From positions 186,001-250,000 of the forward strand of contig NW_019173975.1 of assembly GCF_001642475.1 (NCBI RefSeq): a stretch of DNA of 64,000 nt, written 5' to 3'. Position numbers and translations under genes: made by a program. Source of the DNA: Fonsecaea monophora (lineage: Eukaryota; Ascomycota; Eurotiomycetes; Chaetothyriales; Herpotrichiellaceae). Positions 12,501-23,084 of this stretch are shown piece by piece; position 1 is the first letter of the stretch, and each line of letters opens with the position of its first letter. The notes below the pieces were generated by a model. That model saw only the letters and a list, made by a program, of their open reading frames with translations, did not search any database and was not told the origin of the DNA.

Positions 12501-13352
12501 GCATAGGACAGACTTGCCAGCGCCAGGACCTCCAACACCGAGGAGATCGTGTTTGGAATCGTCGTCAATCCACCGAGAAAACTCGGGATGTTCAAGAAAC
12601 CATTGACCCGTGCCTTCAGCTCTTCGCACTTGCAAATCCCGGTGCTTGTGTAGGGACGAGAGGGGAGCCAGCCAGTCCAAGATTTCGGTAGTGCGCCTCT
12701 CCTGCTCTCTCAGTTCGGCCAGTCGCGTAGCCTGAGATATCTCGTTGACATCCGCAACTGTTCTTGCGAGGAGGGGAACAAGGTCAATGATTGCCTCGAG
12801 TTGCAGAGCAAGTTTAGAGGACTCATCAGCAGACCGGCCCATCTGAGCCGACAGTTCGCTCATCTTCTTGGAAATTAGTAGCATTTCTTGCAGGCCTTTC
12901 GTAGCATCTTCGGAGGTCTTGGACAACAAGTTGAATCCTTCGATTGTGAAAGCGAACTGAAACGTTTGGGTATATCGTCGTAGGTTCTCTACCATCTGCA
13001 TGACCTCCCTCTGCTCGAAAGGCCACCTCAAGTGGTCAATAGCACGAGCAACCTTTCCACCCTCCGAGGGCTTCAATCTGTCGCCAATGCGCTCCATCCG
13101 TTGACGGCAGTCTCTGATAGCCTTGGAGAGGACTGATTGGGTGTCGAGAACCCGACCTTTGACTTTTTCGCTCTCCAGGAAATCTCGCAGTCCACTGAGG
13201 ACTTCACCCAATAGAAGAAGTTCATCATGCAACTCCCTGACCGTGTTGGCGCGTTCCTTGATGGAGTTGACGTAGATTGCTATTGTAGCGCTGACCTGCA
13301 AGGCCAGGGTGACGAGACCAGCAATGCTGCTGGCGACGGAGACGCCGTCCAT
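9534..13352 (-). CDS. NACHT-ankyrin repeat STAND protein (fungal NLR-like)
   Basis: A single uninterrupted frame of 1272 residues. Residues of about 1-230 form a helical N-terminal domain starting MDGVSVASSIAGLVTLALQV, like the N-terminal domain often found on fungal STAND proteins. The linker WFLEHPEFSRWI precedes a NACHT-type NTPase. Its Walker A motif is GVGGPGAGKSVL at about residue 275 and its Walker B-like motif is CFIIVDALDEAD. After a winged-helix-like stretch come about 14 ankyrin repeats from about residue 720 to 1220, many ending near consensus (TALHLAAFRGYISIVKLL). The tail is charged and disordered. Proteins with this layout act as ligand-activated switches in fungal non-self recognition and heterokaryon incompatibility. 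Here the trigger, the effector and even the phenotype are unknown, and no HET, patatin or HeLo partner gene lies next to it. Confidence 0.9.
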   Translation of the reverse strand: MDGVSVASSIAGLVTLALQVSATIAIYVNSIKERANTVRELHDELLLLGEVLSGLRDFLESEKVKGRVLDTQSVLSKAIRDCRQRMERIGDRLKPSEGGKVARAIDHLRWPFEQREVMQMVENLRRYTQTFQFAFTIEGFNLLSKTSEDATKGLQEMLLISKKMSELSAQMGRSADESSKLALQLEAIIDLVPLLARTVADVNEISQATRLAELREQERRTTEILDWLAPLSSLHKHRDLQVRRAEGTGQWFLEHPEFSRWIDDDSKHDLLGVGGPGAGKSVLCSHVVDYLRSKFQDHDVAIAFYYYDYSDQQSQNPSSFARSLLRQLSSRGEVVPSAVSEFYRRTRNAVKDQTWYHDLLKIIRRVVATFSRCFIIVDALDEADVQTQRSGLFEVIDAIRNSPGSTVKVLATLRPHVLDLMTKFHEPSTIDILANPGDIRQFLARTIMEQPESEYLMDDKLKEHVLNTLCTNANGMFLLPALQIKTILDQITKADVRRALLHLSTDLTHAFQSTIQRIFTLPKARRDLAFRTLMWVSHARRPMTVRELQHAMALRPEDHDLDRDNLPSVKMLIDCCCGLVEVDYESSIIRLVHHSLEEYLREHDHGLFTDANLVITKICLQYMMLDSTRDLPYKNRRDFANALEDVPFLQYAALEWGHHAYSVPAGEIKDLALALLSNSTCLHTIARVRDFRSPDLRDWANKAWAWAYSGGAGISLAAGFGLSELLKILIAENRHNLRLGVRNVYGNTALHEAAFFGHKEVAEILVANGANLLDTNCGQSTPLYLAVSYGQLEIVKLLLKYGRDQLDHPGPRGFTALHKAVEQGDEEMVSTLLQAGALVGAIDNQGTTALHLAAFRGYISIVKLLVASGAVVHVRDKEGLCPLDYAATSGFTDVVAFLLENGGSMFHKGRERWTPLHRAARGGHTETVAFFLKRGANVLATDYKGNIPLHLAVRSGQIEAVRTLLEQNTDPDHRRAQLFVQDRKGSTPRVVAFFTAHYDIHKYLRAAEWQAQGITTPSSANRLTTAIEKGDLPSVRALLDNNPQSLTSLDEDGQPPLHVAIQENQTRIVEFLLQRGASVESVGYHGWRALHIAASTGNLELVELCLSHGARVDTLTNTKQTALHKAASSHSVAVVRRLLSAGADPAAMNERGMTALHIAAHQNDIGIVRMLVLEHGVDVLARDRQGMTAGMWAERSAHLEVCAFLAAEARKTKQKKRSSAGEHIAATGDTQTRDNADALALGEVRDALDGAIEDNNSNTNQPEGSARGIITT

Positions 13353-13883
13353 GAGGAGGTGAAGGCGGGTTGGTTGTGGACGAGGACATGGCTCGAGCCA
13401 CGAGGGCTGCTTGCGATATAGAGGCTTTAGCAGGCGATCTATCAGTTGAGCATGATGGCGATGATGATGGCGAGATCAGTAACTGAGTCAGGTCGAAGAG
13501 GGCCATAATTCGAGGACGTCGAGTACCCAGTTATACCTGAGCGAGATGCCCTGAATAGGTAGCATCTGTAGGACCCAGTCAGTGCCCACAAGAAAAGCTT
13601 TCACGATGCTATTAGTCAACATGCTTACCGCTCCCCCAATGGGCACCACCACCAGTCACTGGTTGAGGTGTGCGTGGCCTTAGATACCTGGCGTCGCTGG
13701 GGGACCATTCCGACACGCTGGTGGCGCAGGGTCAAAGGGTCAATGCCGGTCATTGTCGGTTTCACCATCCCCGGAACCCCCTGACTTGCGGCTCACGCCT
13801 TACCTGCCTTAAGTAGTTTCCCATCTCCAAAGAGGGACGTTGGCGACAACGACCGCCAACGTTCCACCTTGTATCCAAGAGAA
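13353..13883. promoter_or_regulatory. divergent promoter region
   Basis: About 530 bp separate the starts of the NACHT-ankyrin gene (leftward) and the phosphoesterase gene (rightward), so both promoters must lie here. I could not assign specific sites. Confidence 0.5.
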
Positions 13884-15792
13884 ATGAAAGCCAATGCCTT
13901 GCCCAGGATAAGACGTCGCCTTCTCAGCCTTCCGTCGGCCTTGGTGCTACTCTGGATATGTGTTCTCTTCTGGGGTGAACGCTACACCTTCCAACAGAGT
14001 GTCGCTCGGTGTGTATGGCGACAGTGGGAATCATGGGTAACCAAGCACATTAAACGCCTATGAACAAAGAGACACATCGCTGACCCCGTCCTAGCCTAGC
14101 CATGCTCGACCTCATCATGTCCTCCTTGTCGCCGATCCCCAGCTCGTGGATCCTCACACCTACCCTGACAGACCATGGCCCTTATCCAGTTTAACCGTCA
14201 TCTACACCGATCGCTACCTCCGCCGCTCTTATCGATATCTGCAAGAGTATCTCCTGCCTGACGCGACCCTATTCCTCGGTGACTTGTTCGATGGCGGCCG
14301 GGAATGGGGCACTACAGACTCGACGTCTCCCGAGGAGCGGTACAAGAGGTTCGGATCGCAATTCTGGCTGAAAGAATACATTCGCTTCTCCAACCTCTTC
14401 TTGAGGTCGTGGACGAAAGGCCCTTTTGCGAGCGCAGCTGAACCGACAGGTCGTCGTCTTCTGGCCTCTCTCCCGGGTAACCATGATTTGGGGTTTGCGG
14501 CAGGCATACAATTGCCTGTGAAGGAGAGGTTCGATGTCTACTTCGGGCCCCTCAATCGAATCGATATCATCGGTAATCACTCATTTGTTCATTTGGACAC
14601 AGTGTCTTTGAGTGCCATGGATCAGGTCGATCCAGTAACGGGGAGTTCGGGAGCAGGGGATGGGAGTGCCGCTGCGACTTCCTCTAGCAGGATATGGAAA
14701 CCTGTTGAGGAGTTCCTCGTGGCAGCCAAATCCATTAGGGCCAAGGCCGTGCAACATACATGCGAGACCAGACTCAACTGGAAACGTCCACTGCCGCAAT
14801 TGCAGTCCCCGTCGATACAAAACGCTGCTGACGTCGAACAATCGGACCCAACACAGAGAACTCACTACCCAGTCAGCTCGTCTCAGTTCCCAACGATTGT
14901 ACTCTCGCACGTCCCCCTTTACCGATCCAGTGAGACCAATTGTGGACCGATGCGAGAACGAGGCAATGTGATACCTCTGCAAGCAGGCTACCAGTATCAA
15001 AATGTCCTTACTCCACTCATCTCACAAGATATAGTCAAGCATTTGACTGCAGAGGAGATCACGATGATCTACTCCGGCGATGATCATGACTATTGCGAAA
15101 TCGAGCACAACGAATTCACTGGCCGCATCAGAGAAATCACTGTCAAAAGTATGAGTTGGGCTATGGGCATCCGCAAACCAGGGGTTCAGCTCGTCAGTCT
15201 CTGGAATCCGGTCGATGTGAACAAGGCGATGTCTGGCGATTCATCGCTGTCCACGCCGCGAGATACGGTACAAAATCATCTGTGTCTGCTCCCAGACCAA
15301 TTGAACATCTTCATCCGCTACGGCCAGGTACTTGGCTTGAGCCTTTGCATCCTCCTCCTCTGTACTCTCCGGTACAATCCTTCGACAGCGACTGAAGAAG
15401 CATATCGCGACAAATCCGAACCATTACTACCCACCAGTGAAAGCCACAATCATCACATTCACACCCTCGACACATCAACAAGTTCTTGCGTCCAGAACGG
15501 CCCAGCAGGGCAACGACTATCCACGCGCAAGATGGGCGGGTACGGACACCTCCCTGCTTCATCGCGGACCTCCTCGCCGTCCAAGCCACCCTACATCGAC
15601 TACGCCCCAAACAGTTCTTCTAGCCCAGGCGAACTAGACAGTGACGACTGGGGGATGCCGAAATCGACCAAAGCACATCAGTGGGGAAGGAACCGACCGC
15701 CCCGATCTCGACTCGCATTCTTTGGTCAGTCGTTATGGCGAACGGCATGGCCAGTTGTGCTGATTTATGGGTGGCTTATCTGGAACGGCTAA
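13884..15792 (+). CDS. Ted1/Cdc1-like ER metallophosphoesterase
   Basis: Two exons: 13884-14036 and 14095-15792, giving 616 residues. The splice rebuilds the motif VLLVADPQLVDPHTY, with the metal-binding Asp at residue 65. Further metallophosphoesterase motifs follow in order: GDLFDGG (about 113), GNHD (about 179), SHVPLYR (about 322) and GDDHDY (about 379). A transmembrane segment lies at about residues 15-33 (ALVLLWICVLFW), another at about 455, and a third at the extreme C-terminus (VVLIYGWLIW). This is the layout of Cdc1/Ted1/PGAP5 proteins, which remodel the glycan of GPI anchors (removal of ethanolamine phosphate from mannose) so that GPI proteins can leave the ER. I cannot tell from sequence whether it is the Cdc1 or the Ted1 orthologue. 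The region at about 470-590 is an insertion rich in Ser and Pro. Confidence 0.85.
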
Positions 15793-16204
15793 CGAGTCCA
15801 CCAAGCCCCCGTAGCCGTCACGATTCGCATCAAACAGTGGTCGTAAGAGTATGTGTCAACGACCCCTTTGGCAGCTGAAATGGTTTGATTGGATTCTCTG
15901 GCCCAATGTCGGGGGGACGACAAAGACCACTGGGTCTGATGTGGCCCTCCACCGAACAGACACAACATGTATGTATCATAAAAGGGCAGTCGTGCCTTGA
16001 TGTAATGTCACAAAAGTAAGCGGTGAGACCACCGTGCAACGCTTTTAGTCTCTCAAGTCTTTCCACGTCCTGGACTTGCAATGAAAATCAAGTCGGTTCT
16101 TCGTCTCCATTACGGCAGACCGAGACCAGCCGTCTGCGCAAGTCCCCCAGTCGCCCTCTTGGTGGAAGATTCAAACATATATTATGACAAAGGAAACCAA
16201 TGCT
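15793..16204. other. convergent 3' intergenic region
   Basis: The 3' ends of the phosphoesterase and zinc transporter genes face each other here. No gene or repeat is seen. Confidence 0.6.
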
Positions 16205-17962
16205 TTACTTCTTTCCGTGCTTGCCATCATGCGGACAGCACATCTTGCTCCCAGCACACATATCACCGCAATCGAGCAAACATGTTGGTTGACCCTCACT
16301 CCTGAGACTCGCAGTCTTACTTGCGTTGGTATTGTGCTTTGGAGTCAGTTGCCCACTACCAGCACCCTCGTCAGAATCAGCTCCTGGTTCAGCAGCATGC
16401 GGATCATCCTCATTCACGAATTCGGGTTGAATGGTCGAGCTGTGAATGCCGTAGCCGTGTAGACAGCCTCGAATCTCTCTTGCTAGATGCATGTAGCTGG
16501 AGGACCCAGTACCGTCAATCTCGCAGTCAACTTTTACATGCAAGCTCGCCACGAGCTTGGTATCACTGAGCTGCCAAACATGGAGGTGGTGGGCCTCGAT
16601 AACTCGTGGAAGTGATTCGATGTCTGCTGTGATCTCGTCGATCGACATGCCCACAGGAACTGCCTGTAAGAGAATGCGCCCAGCGGCTCTGCAGAGGGGA
16701 ATGGCACTACCCAAGATAATGAGGGTAATGACAAGGGATATTGCAGGGTCAAAATAGAAGCGTTCCGGGAACGTAGTCAGCCAGATGATCAGTGCAGTCG
16801 CTATTACACCGATATTTCCAAGAGCATCGCCCATGACGTGCAGGAAAACCCCACGCATATTCAGATCTCCATGCGAATGGCCATGCCCACCACTTCCATG
16901 GCCCGATTTGGAGCCGTCGGCTGGGGCATTATGATGGTGGTCCGTGTGACTGTAGTCAACGCTCTTTCGTTTGCTGATGCTGCCATAACCGGGGAAGCGC
17001 TTGTCATTTGAGGACGATTGTAAACCATTGGCTGACCTTTCACGGCGCTGATCTGGTGAATCGGGTTCAATCAACAAGGCGTTTTCTTCTGAGGTTTCTG
17101 ATTCGGAGTGCTCTTCCAACCGCGCCGCGTGGATAATATCCTGGCGGAATGAGGCTGGATGAATGTGGATATTATCGACTGAGCCAAACCCCCGACCAAA
17201 GGAACCCGAGGTGCGACGGCGGTTCCGGGGATGGATTTCGCCGTTAGCGATCGATTTACGAGTCGGGGTGTTCGAAGATCTTGCTGAGATGGTTGTGTTC
17301 TCTTCATCAGACTTTGTGAAAGCTCGACGATCAGGGGATCTGAAACTGCCCACTCGAAATTGTGGGAGGATGTCTTCGATATTTCCATGTTCGTCCACGA
17401 CTCTTTGTGTCTCCCCGTTGTCGTCGTAGATGTGTCCATGGCCTTCTTCGGCAGATCTTACGGGATCCTCGTGCGCCTGCTCCTTCTCGCCGTGGCTATG
17501 ACCGTGCTCGTGGAAAAGGAAAAGCCCAAGAATATTGGAGGCAAGACCGAGACAGCCGACAATGAGGACGAGCTTGGGGTTCGAGACAGGCTGTGGTTCG
17601 ACAAATCGCTGGATTGCTTCTAGAAAGATGGACAAGCAAAGGGCAACTAGAAAGACTCCATTGACCAATGCCCCCAGTGTTTCGGCTCGCTGCCAGCCAT
17701 AGGTGTACATTTTCGAGCTTCCGGTATTGGCGACACGGACCGCCCATAGTCCAACGCAAAGGGAGATGACATCGTTTAACATATGAAACGAATCAGCCAC
17801 AAGGGCCAAAGAATGCACTGCATAGCCTGGAGAATCGGTCAGTCATCGAACTCGGCACAAAGTAGATGGAGGACCACACTAACCGGCGACCAGTTCAATC
17901 ACAAAAAAGGTAGAGTCTATGCCCAGAAGAATACAAATCCTCTGTGTCTTGGTGAAACCCAT
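16205..17962 (-). CDS. CDF-family zinc transporter (Zrc1/Cot1-like)
   Basis: Two exons, 17884-17962 and 16205-17826, give 566 residues when started at MGFTKTQR. Cation diffusion facilitator motifs are present. HMLND (residues 41-45) in TM2 and HVMGD (about residue 357) in TM5 supply the His and Asp ligands of the transport site. The cytosolic loop between TM4 and TM5 is long and His-rich (for example HTDHHHNAPADGSK and GHGSGGHGHSHGD), as in vacuolar Zn2+/H+ antiporters that store excess zinc. The C-terminal tail holds a Cys/His cluster (CCPHDGKHGKK). The first ATG of the family-like core is used as the start. The same frame stays open for 190 codons further upstream to an ATG at 18532, so a longer product is possible. 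Confidence 0.9.
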
Positions 17963-18532
17963 TTTTCTTTTTGTGCGGGGTGGCTGCGAAGCGCTTTGCG
18001 CGCAGCACTCGTTGACGGACTCAGTGGAAGCGGTAGCAGGAGAGAATGGGGTGAAAGCCGGGGAACAATGTGAGGAAGGGACTCGATGCGGGCTAAAGTA
18101 TGCCTTTTGAGGCTTCTGGATGGGGTCGGCCGGATGTTTGGGATAGTAATGGAGAGCGGATGCTGGAAGTGAGGAGGAGGGAGGAGGGGATGAGATGATA
18201 TGAGGACCGGTTGACGGCAAGGAGAAAGCCGATGGCGATGGCGATGGCGCAGGGGCAGACGCGGTTTTCTCTTCGTGGCAAGCAGATGCGTGCGAGTAAG
18301 AATAGCAGGGATCGCAGTCGCAACAATGGCGTAATGATCCAAGTTGCCCCAACTGTGACTCTGAGCGGAATTCCTGCGGCGGCGGCTGCGGCGGCTGTGG
18401 GTGGCTAGTGCGTGGCTGGAGTTGGACTCGTAGCTGACTAAGTGGGATATCAGGTGACTGATCGTCCCCTCCGCAGACCATATTCGCGCTATTGTTGCGA
18501 TCAATAGTCACCTCTTCCTTGTCTGCTGCCAT
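17963..18532 (-). other. in-frame upstream extension or 5' leader of the zinc transporter
   Basis: From the ATG at 18532 the frame is open and continuous with the zinc transporter start at 17962. The encoded 190 residues are rich in Pro and Ser and include a Cys/His-containing stretch (HCCDCDPCYSYSHASACH). Known CDF transporters start close to the first membrane span, so this is most likely 5' leader. Absence of stops over 190 codons still makes an extended isoform worth considering. Confidence 0.35.
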
Positions 18533-19831
18533 CTCGAACTAATGTGTCTCCTAAAGTTAGAGAATTGTGCTTGACCCATTCTTCTTATCGATTTCCACTG
18601 CACACTGGCCCTGTACCCATCCTACCAAGGTCACACATGATCAATGGCCAGACCTCCCAAGTCCTGCCCATTCCCGACCGCGAAGGCTCGTCGCATCAAA
18701 GGATGTTGCGTCAAAACCAGAGCAAACTTCGACGTGTCCTTGCACAGAACACTGGGTATCAAGATACGACTCTCAGGTCACCTCTGCTCGGCACCATTTG
18801 TCACCCGAGTTGTATGCACGGAAAGGAGAACTTAATGGAGCGGTGGACAGGGTCCAAGAGGAAATGGATAAGTTTACTCCTCTGTTATACCTAAGCTATG
18901 TCAACGAGATTGTGGCGATGGCTTTGCATCCATCCACCCTGAGCCCATGAGTATGAGCTTCTCTTCGATGAATTGGTGGCCTTGAGTGTTCAAAGCTGTT
19001 GCATTTGTCACAGATTTGTGCCACCAAATTTTCCCAACCAGGCTGCTCGATCTTTTGTAAATACTCGTCAGCACATTGACTGCCCAGGATCCCAGGATCT
19101 CTTGAAGTATCCAAGCTTTCCAGCAGGTCTATCCCTCTTTATCTCGACGCGCTGTCAGGAAAGGCTGGCATTGGATATACCATGGCGCGCACAAAAAGTA
19201 TTGTTCACGCTAGTAAGTATGACAAGCTGATCAAAAGACGATAGACTTTATGATTTTAGTTGCCCCTTACAGCGGCCCCGAAAATATCGAAGCTCACTGG
19301 GAATATAGGTTAGGCGGCTGCCTATTAGATCTGACTTATACTGTAGCTAAAAGATAGGTAAGAGTGCCTACAAGCTCAGAAAATCTCTTATAGTACGCAA
19401 CATTTTATCACTTGAAGTAGAGTAAATAGTATTTTTAATGCGCGCCCTCGTACCGCCAGCACAATCCAATGTAAAAGGATTGGACATATTCACCGAGAGA
19501 ACTGGTGGACTAAACATGACCATTTCTTCCTTCACCTGATGGTAGTTGCCGTGTAAAGATGAACTTAGCACAGTTGTTCCGCCATCGTGGAAGGAGGGAG
19601 GGCTTGTTGTTCAGAATGCCTTTCAAGCAGAGGTATGTATTGTCAGTCCTTCCTCGATTCTCCCTACATGTAGAACGCTCGATGAACGCTCGATGAACAA
19701 GCCCTTGGAGTGTGATCGTATGAGGTCCACGATTCTAGTTGACATAGTTTTGCATATCTCACTAGGCATACATTTTCCTTCGCTTGATCTTGCCCTGGTA
19801 CTATTGCAGGATTCTGCGAAAAAGCACAGCC
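18533..19831. other. gene-poor stretch with an AT-rich patch
   Basis: No convincing gene. From about 19240 to 19480 the base composition shifts to A and T with many stop codons in all frames. This could be ordinary intergenic DNA or a decayed repeat. The right end is the promoter of the DUF202 gene. Confidence 0.4.
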
Positions 19832-20452
19832 ATGGACATTAGACGCCGCCTTCGCTCCTCGTCCGCAGCTCTTGAGACAAATGGCGAGAGATACACTCCC
19901 AGTTTCTATCGGACCTATCTTCCATCCACAGCACTGACCTCTTCCTCCACCCTGGGCGCAACATCCGACTATGTCGACATAGCCAGGCAGTTTTGGGACG
20001 GCCTCGAACAAACTCCGACTGCCACTATTAAACCGCCAAACTTGCGAGAAAATTGGTCTCTTCGAAGGTTTTGGGATGAGTACGTGGCAGTGGAGATGGA
20101 TTTTGGCTACAATGTTCGTGAGCACATCACGAATGAGGAAACATTCATCAGTTGGTTTGACTTTGGATTTGGCATGGCAGGCTTTGGCATGGTCGTGCTG
20201 CAATTTGGCATTCTGGACGGTCGGCTCCTCGGTTCGACAAATGCTGCGCAGGTAGCGAAAGCAATGGCGTGTACCAGCTTTGTTGTTGCCATCCTCAGTG
20301 TGGTCGTTGGTGCATATCGCTTTTTTCGCCAGCAAGAAGCACTCTTCCATGGGCAGGTCTGTCTCGGGGGCCTGTCCATGTTCTCTTTTGTGCTCTTATT
20401 CAGTGTGGTATTGGTGGTCAGCGCTGTCATCAATTGGATAGGCATGATTTAA
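19832..20452 (+). CDS. DUF202 family membrane protein
   Basis: The frame codes for 206 residues from the ATG at 19832 (context CAGCCATGG). Residues 1-100 are polar. The signature NEETFISWFDFGFGM (about residue 103 onward) resembles the DUF202 (YidH-type) motif in which NERTFLAW-like residues lead into the first membrane helix. Two more helices follow: AMACTSFVVAILSVVVGAYR and SMFSFVLLFSVVLVVSAVI. Family function is poorly known; some fungal members associate with vacuolar or VTC-type proteins. No intron is needed. Confidence 0.7.
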   Translation: MDIRRRLRSSSAALETNGERYTPSFYRTYLPSTALTSSSTLGATSDYVDIARQFWDGLEQTPTATIKPPNLRENWSLRRFWDEYVAVEMDFGYNVREHITNEETFISWFDFGFGMAGFGMVVLQFGILDGRLLGSTNAAQVAKAMACTSFVVAILSVVVGAYRFFRQQEALFHGQVCLGGLSMFSFVLLFSVVLVVSAVINWIGMI

Positions 20453-20632
20453 CCGTCGACTTTGAAGATGAATTCATGTATCTTCGCCTGAGCCGGGAAA
20501 AACCGTAGAATCCTAAAGAGGTTCTACACGTTAAATCCTTCATTGTCGCATCTGAATATCCCCAAACCGAGATGCGGACTCGTGATGTTCAGATACCTTG
20601 TGGATCCTTTCCGAGCTCATCAGAATAGCTGT

Positions 20633-21889
20633 TCAGGGATGCGGCTGAAGTCGCGGTGCAGGAAGTCGGTCTTGGTCAGACAAGTTGGCACGAATCGCGT
20701 CGACCACTCCAGGTAAGATGTCTTCGGACGGAAGACTGGCACGTACAAGTTCGCGCTTCAGTGCCGTCCATCCAGCAGCTTGATCCTCCTGGCCTTGAGA
20801 ATGGTGGTACGGAAGGAGTTCTCCAAAGAAGACTTCCTCCTTTCTGACGCCCCCCATGTTCAGAATCCCGATACCCATGCCCTGTTCATGCGCTCTCTTG
20901 ACCAGCCTCCAGGCCGAATAGGTCGCAAGAGAACTGCCCACGACCAAGATCTTGGCCGCAGAATCGATGGCTTCCTCTGCCGCGGTCTTCACCTCGGCCG
21001 GGATAGACTCACCAAACATGATCACATTGGGTTTGAGCACGCCAACGCCGCTGTGTGCCGCCGATGACGAGGGTGGTGGTATCCAAGCACCGTCCGCATC
21101 AACATCCACATGCCCCTTGTTCCCATCCTGCAAAACTGGCGGTCGCTTCAGACAGTGCGGACAAGCAGGGTATCGAAAGGTGTTGTACGGAGCACCAGGG
21201 ACATCGGCGTCGCCATCGGGGTTGGTCCTGAACCCGAGCCTCCTTCTTTCAATGGGATTCTCAGTGTCCAATGCCCCGGAAGCCAGGAGCTGTTGCAAGA
21301 ACTCGGCCCAGGCGGGATTCAACTCGGCCAATCTCTTCTGGAAATCATCGCGATCAATGAGCCTCTTACAACTCAGACAGACCAGAGCTCTGAGAAACCC
21401 GTGCAATTCCACCGTCTTCAGATGCGGATGCGCAAGATTATGGAACGAATCAACATTCTGAGTAACCACCCGGTCGACCAGCCCTAGTTTTCCGAGGTCT
21501 CGAATGGCATAGTGCCCGGCATTGGGTTTCGAGCGGTGAAGACCCCTCCAGCCCAGGAATGAGCGGGCCCAGTATCGCTTCCGGGATTCGTGACTCGAGA
21601 CGAATTCGTGGTAGTAGATCGGTCGGTAGGTCTTGTTCTGGGTGTAGGTACCATTGACACCGCGATAGTCGGCCAGGCCTGAGGCGACGCTTATGCCCGC
21701 TCCTGTAAGCAGGACTGTCTTTTTTCTGTCCCAGTGCGCATCTTGGCCTGAGGATGCAGGTGGCGCTGGAGAGGTCAGAAAGTGAGCGAGGGCGGTGATG
21801 GCACCTTGTCTAGTGGCGGCCGAAGGTGGGATAATCAGGGGTGGTGGCAGAGGCCCCGTGTACGGGATTCGTATAAGCGGTTTGGACAT
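20633..21889 (-). CDS. sirtuin, NAD-dependent protein deacylase (SIRT4-like)
   Basis: The frame gives 418 residues from the ATG at 21889 (MSKPLIRIPYTG). Sirtuin motifs appear in order: NAD-binding TGAGISVASGLADYRG (about residue 60), TQNVDSFH (about 140), the catalytic His in ELHG, the zinc ligands CLSC (about 168) and CPHC (about 245), and VVGSSL (about 312). The GLADYRG form and the spacing fit the class II (SIRT4-like) group, often mitochondrial. The insertion between the two zinc pairs is long, about 75 residues. The frame stays open upstream to an ATG at 22078, which would add 63 residues; whether that carries a targeting signal is unclear. Substrate preference (acetyl, lipoyl or other acyl) cannot be read from the sequence. 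Confidence 0.9.
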   Translation of the reverse strand: MSKPLIRIPYTGPLPPPLIIPPSAATRQGAITALAHFLTSPAPPASSGQDAHWDRKKTVLLTGAGISVASGLADYRGVNGTYTQNKTYRPIYYHEFVSSHESRKRYWARSFLGWRGLHRSKPNAGHYAIRDLGKLGLVDRVVTQNVDSFHNLAHPHLKTVELHGFLRALVCLSCKRLIDRDDFQKRLAELNPAWAEFLQQLLASGALDTENPIERRRLGFRTNPDGDADVPGAPYNTFRYPACPHCLKRPPVLQDGNKGHVDVDADGAWIPPPSSSAAHSGVGVLKPNVIMFGESIPAEVKTAAEEAIDSAAKILVVGSSLATYSAWRLVKRAHEQGMGIGILNMGGVRKEEVFFGELLPYHHSQGQEDQAAGWTALKRELVRASLPSEDILPGVVDAIRANLSDQDRLPAPRLQPHP

Positions 21890-23084
21890 GCGAGGGACAT
21901 GGCATAAGAAAAAAGCACGAGAGGATGGAATATTGTTTTGATTGTTTGTATTCCGGGTACGCAGATACCAAAATTCTCCGAGTTCGATCTGGTCCGATCT
22001 CCAGACCACGGACTCCCTGCGCAATCCACGTCCCCCGCAGGCATCACGCCATAACTCAACAGATACCTCCAGGCCCATTCCGCAGGTAGAATATCATCTC
22101 TTCTAGACTTCCTCCTCGAAGACAGCCTTTGACTCGAGAAGGTTTCATCTCGCTCACATCTACGAGGTACTTGGAAGTTGCTTCAAGCACGCCAATTCCC
22201 TTGTCCTGTGGCACCAAAGGCGTGATCTCGATCAAGCTCACACTCCAAGGCCTCTTATCCCACCCGTCACTCAAAGCTTAATGAACTGGTCCTTCGATCT
22301 GTGCCTCTTCTTGTCTTGCTCGTCCGTCGATCGTCGTCTGGCCAAGAAGCGGGAGCTTTTAAAGCGCCCAAGGGTTGTCCACTTTGCATGTTTGTACCAT
22401 CGCTCAGACCAAGATGTTCGTTGCAGCCACCGACATCATCGAGATTTCAGTATCAACAGCCTGGTCACCAGGCGTGCCATGCTCCCTCCCTCTAGAAGTT
22501 TCGGAGAAGTGAACCATCCATCCAGCACGTCTCTTGTCCCCGTCACCCAACGCACGCTATTCCTCATAGATATTCCCGACCGCAGATCCTGTATTCAACC
22601 CGGGAGCAGCACAACTGTCGAGCCGGCTCCTTGCCAATGATGCTGGTCTAAAATGCTTCTCGCGCCAGTGCAAGGCACCCTGAGGCACACTGACAGCATC
22701 CATGATCTCGACCCGCCCCCAGGTTTCAATGCCTTTTGGTTCGAGCTGACTAGTTTCCTCAGTGGTGCCCGCGTGCCCAGCGTTGACGCAAGATGAAATC
22801 ATAGCCAGATGCACGTTATCGACCTGTTTTCCAATGTCGATCCTCGAATACCATCCCCCAAGATGCAAAAGGGAGAATAACTTTTAACAGCATGGGTTCA
22901 CGGCCTGGCTGACGTGAAACAGGTTTGTTTAAGCACTTTTTGCACTTCTTCCTCGTCGTCTTGTCTTCAACCTTTTGTTGGTCAATGAAGTCGGCGCATT
23001 CTGCCCTCTGAGCGTCTCCTGCGCAAGTATACCGTCTCCCTCTGATCTGCTATCCGATTTGTGTTACGCTGTCACTCGACCAAA
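21890..23084. other. divergent intergenic region
   Basis: About 1.2 kb separate the sirtuin (leftward) from the MFS gene (rightward), so both promoters lie here. Small frames at 22281-22640 and 22557-22868 have no recognisable content. Confidence 0.5.
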
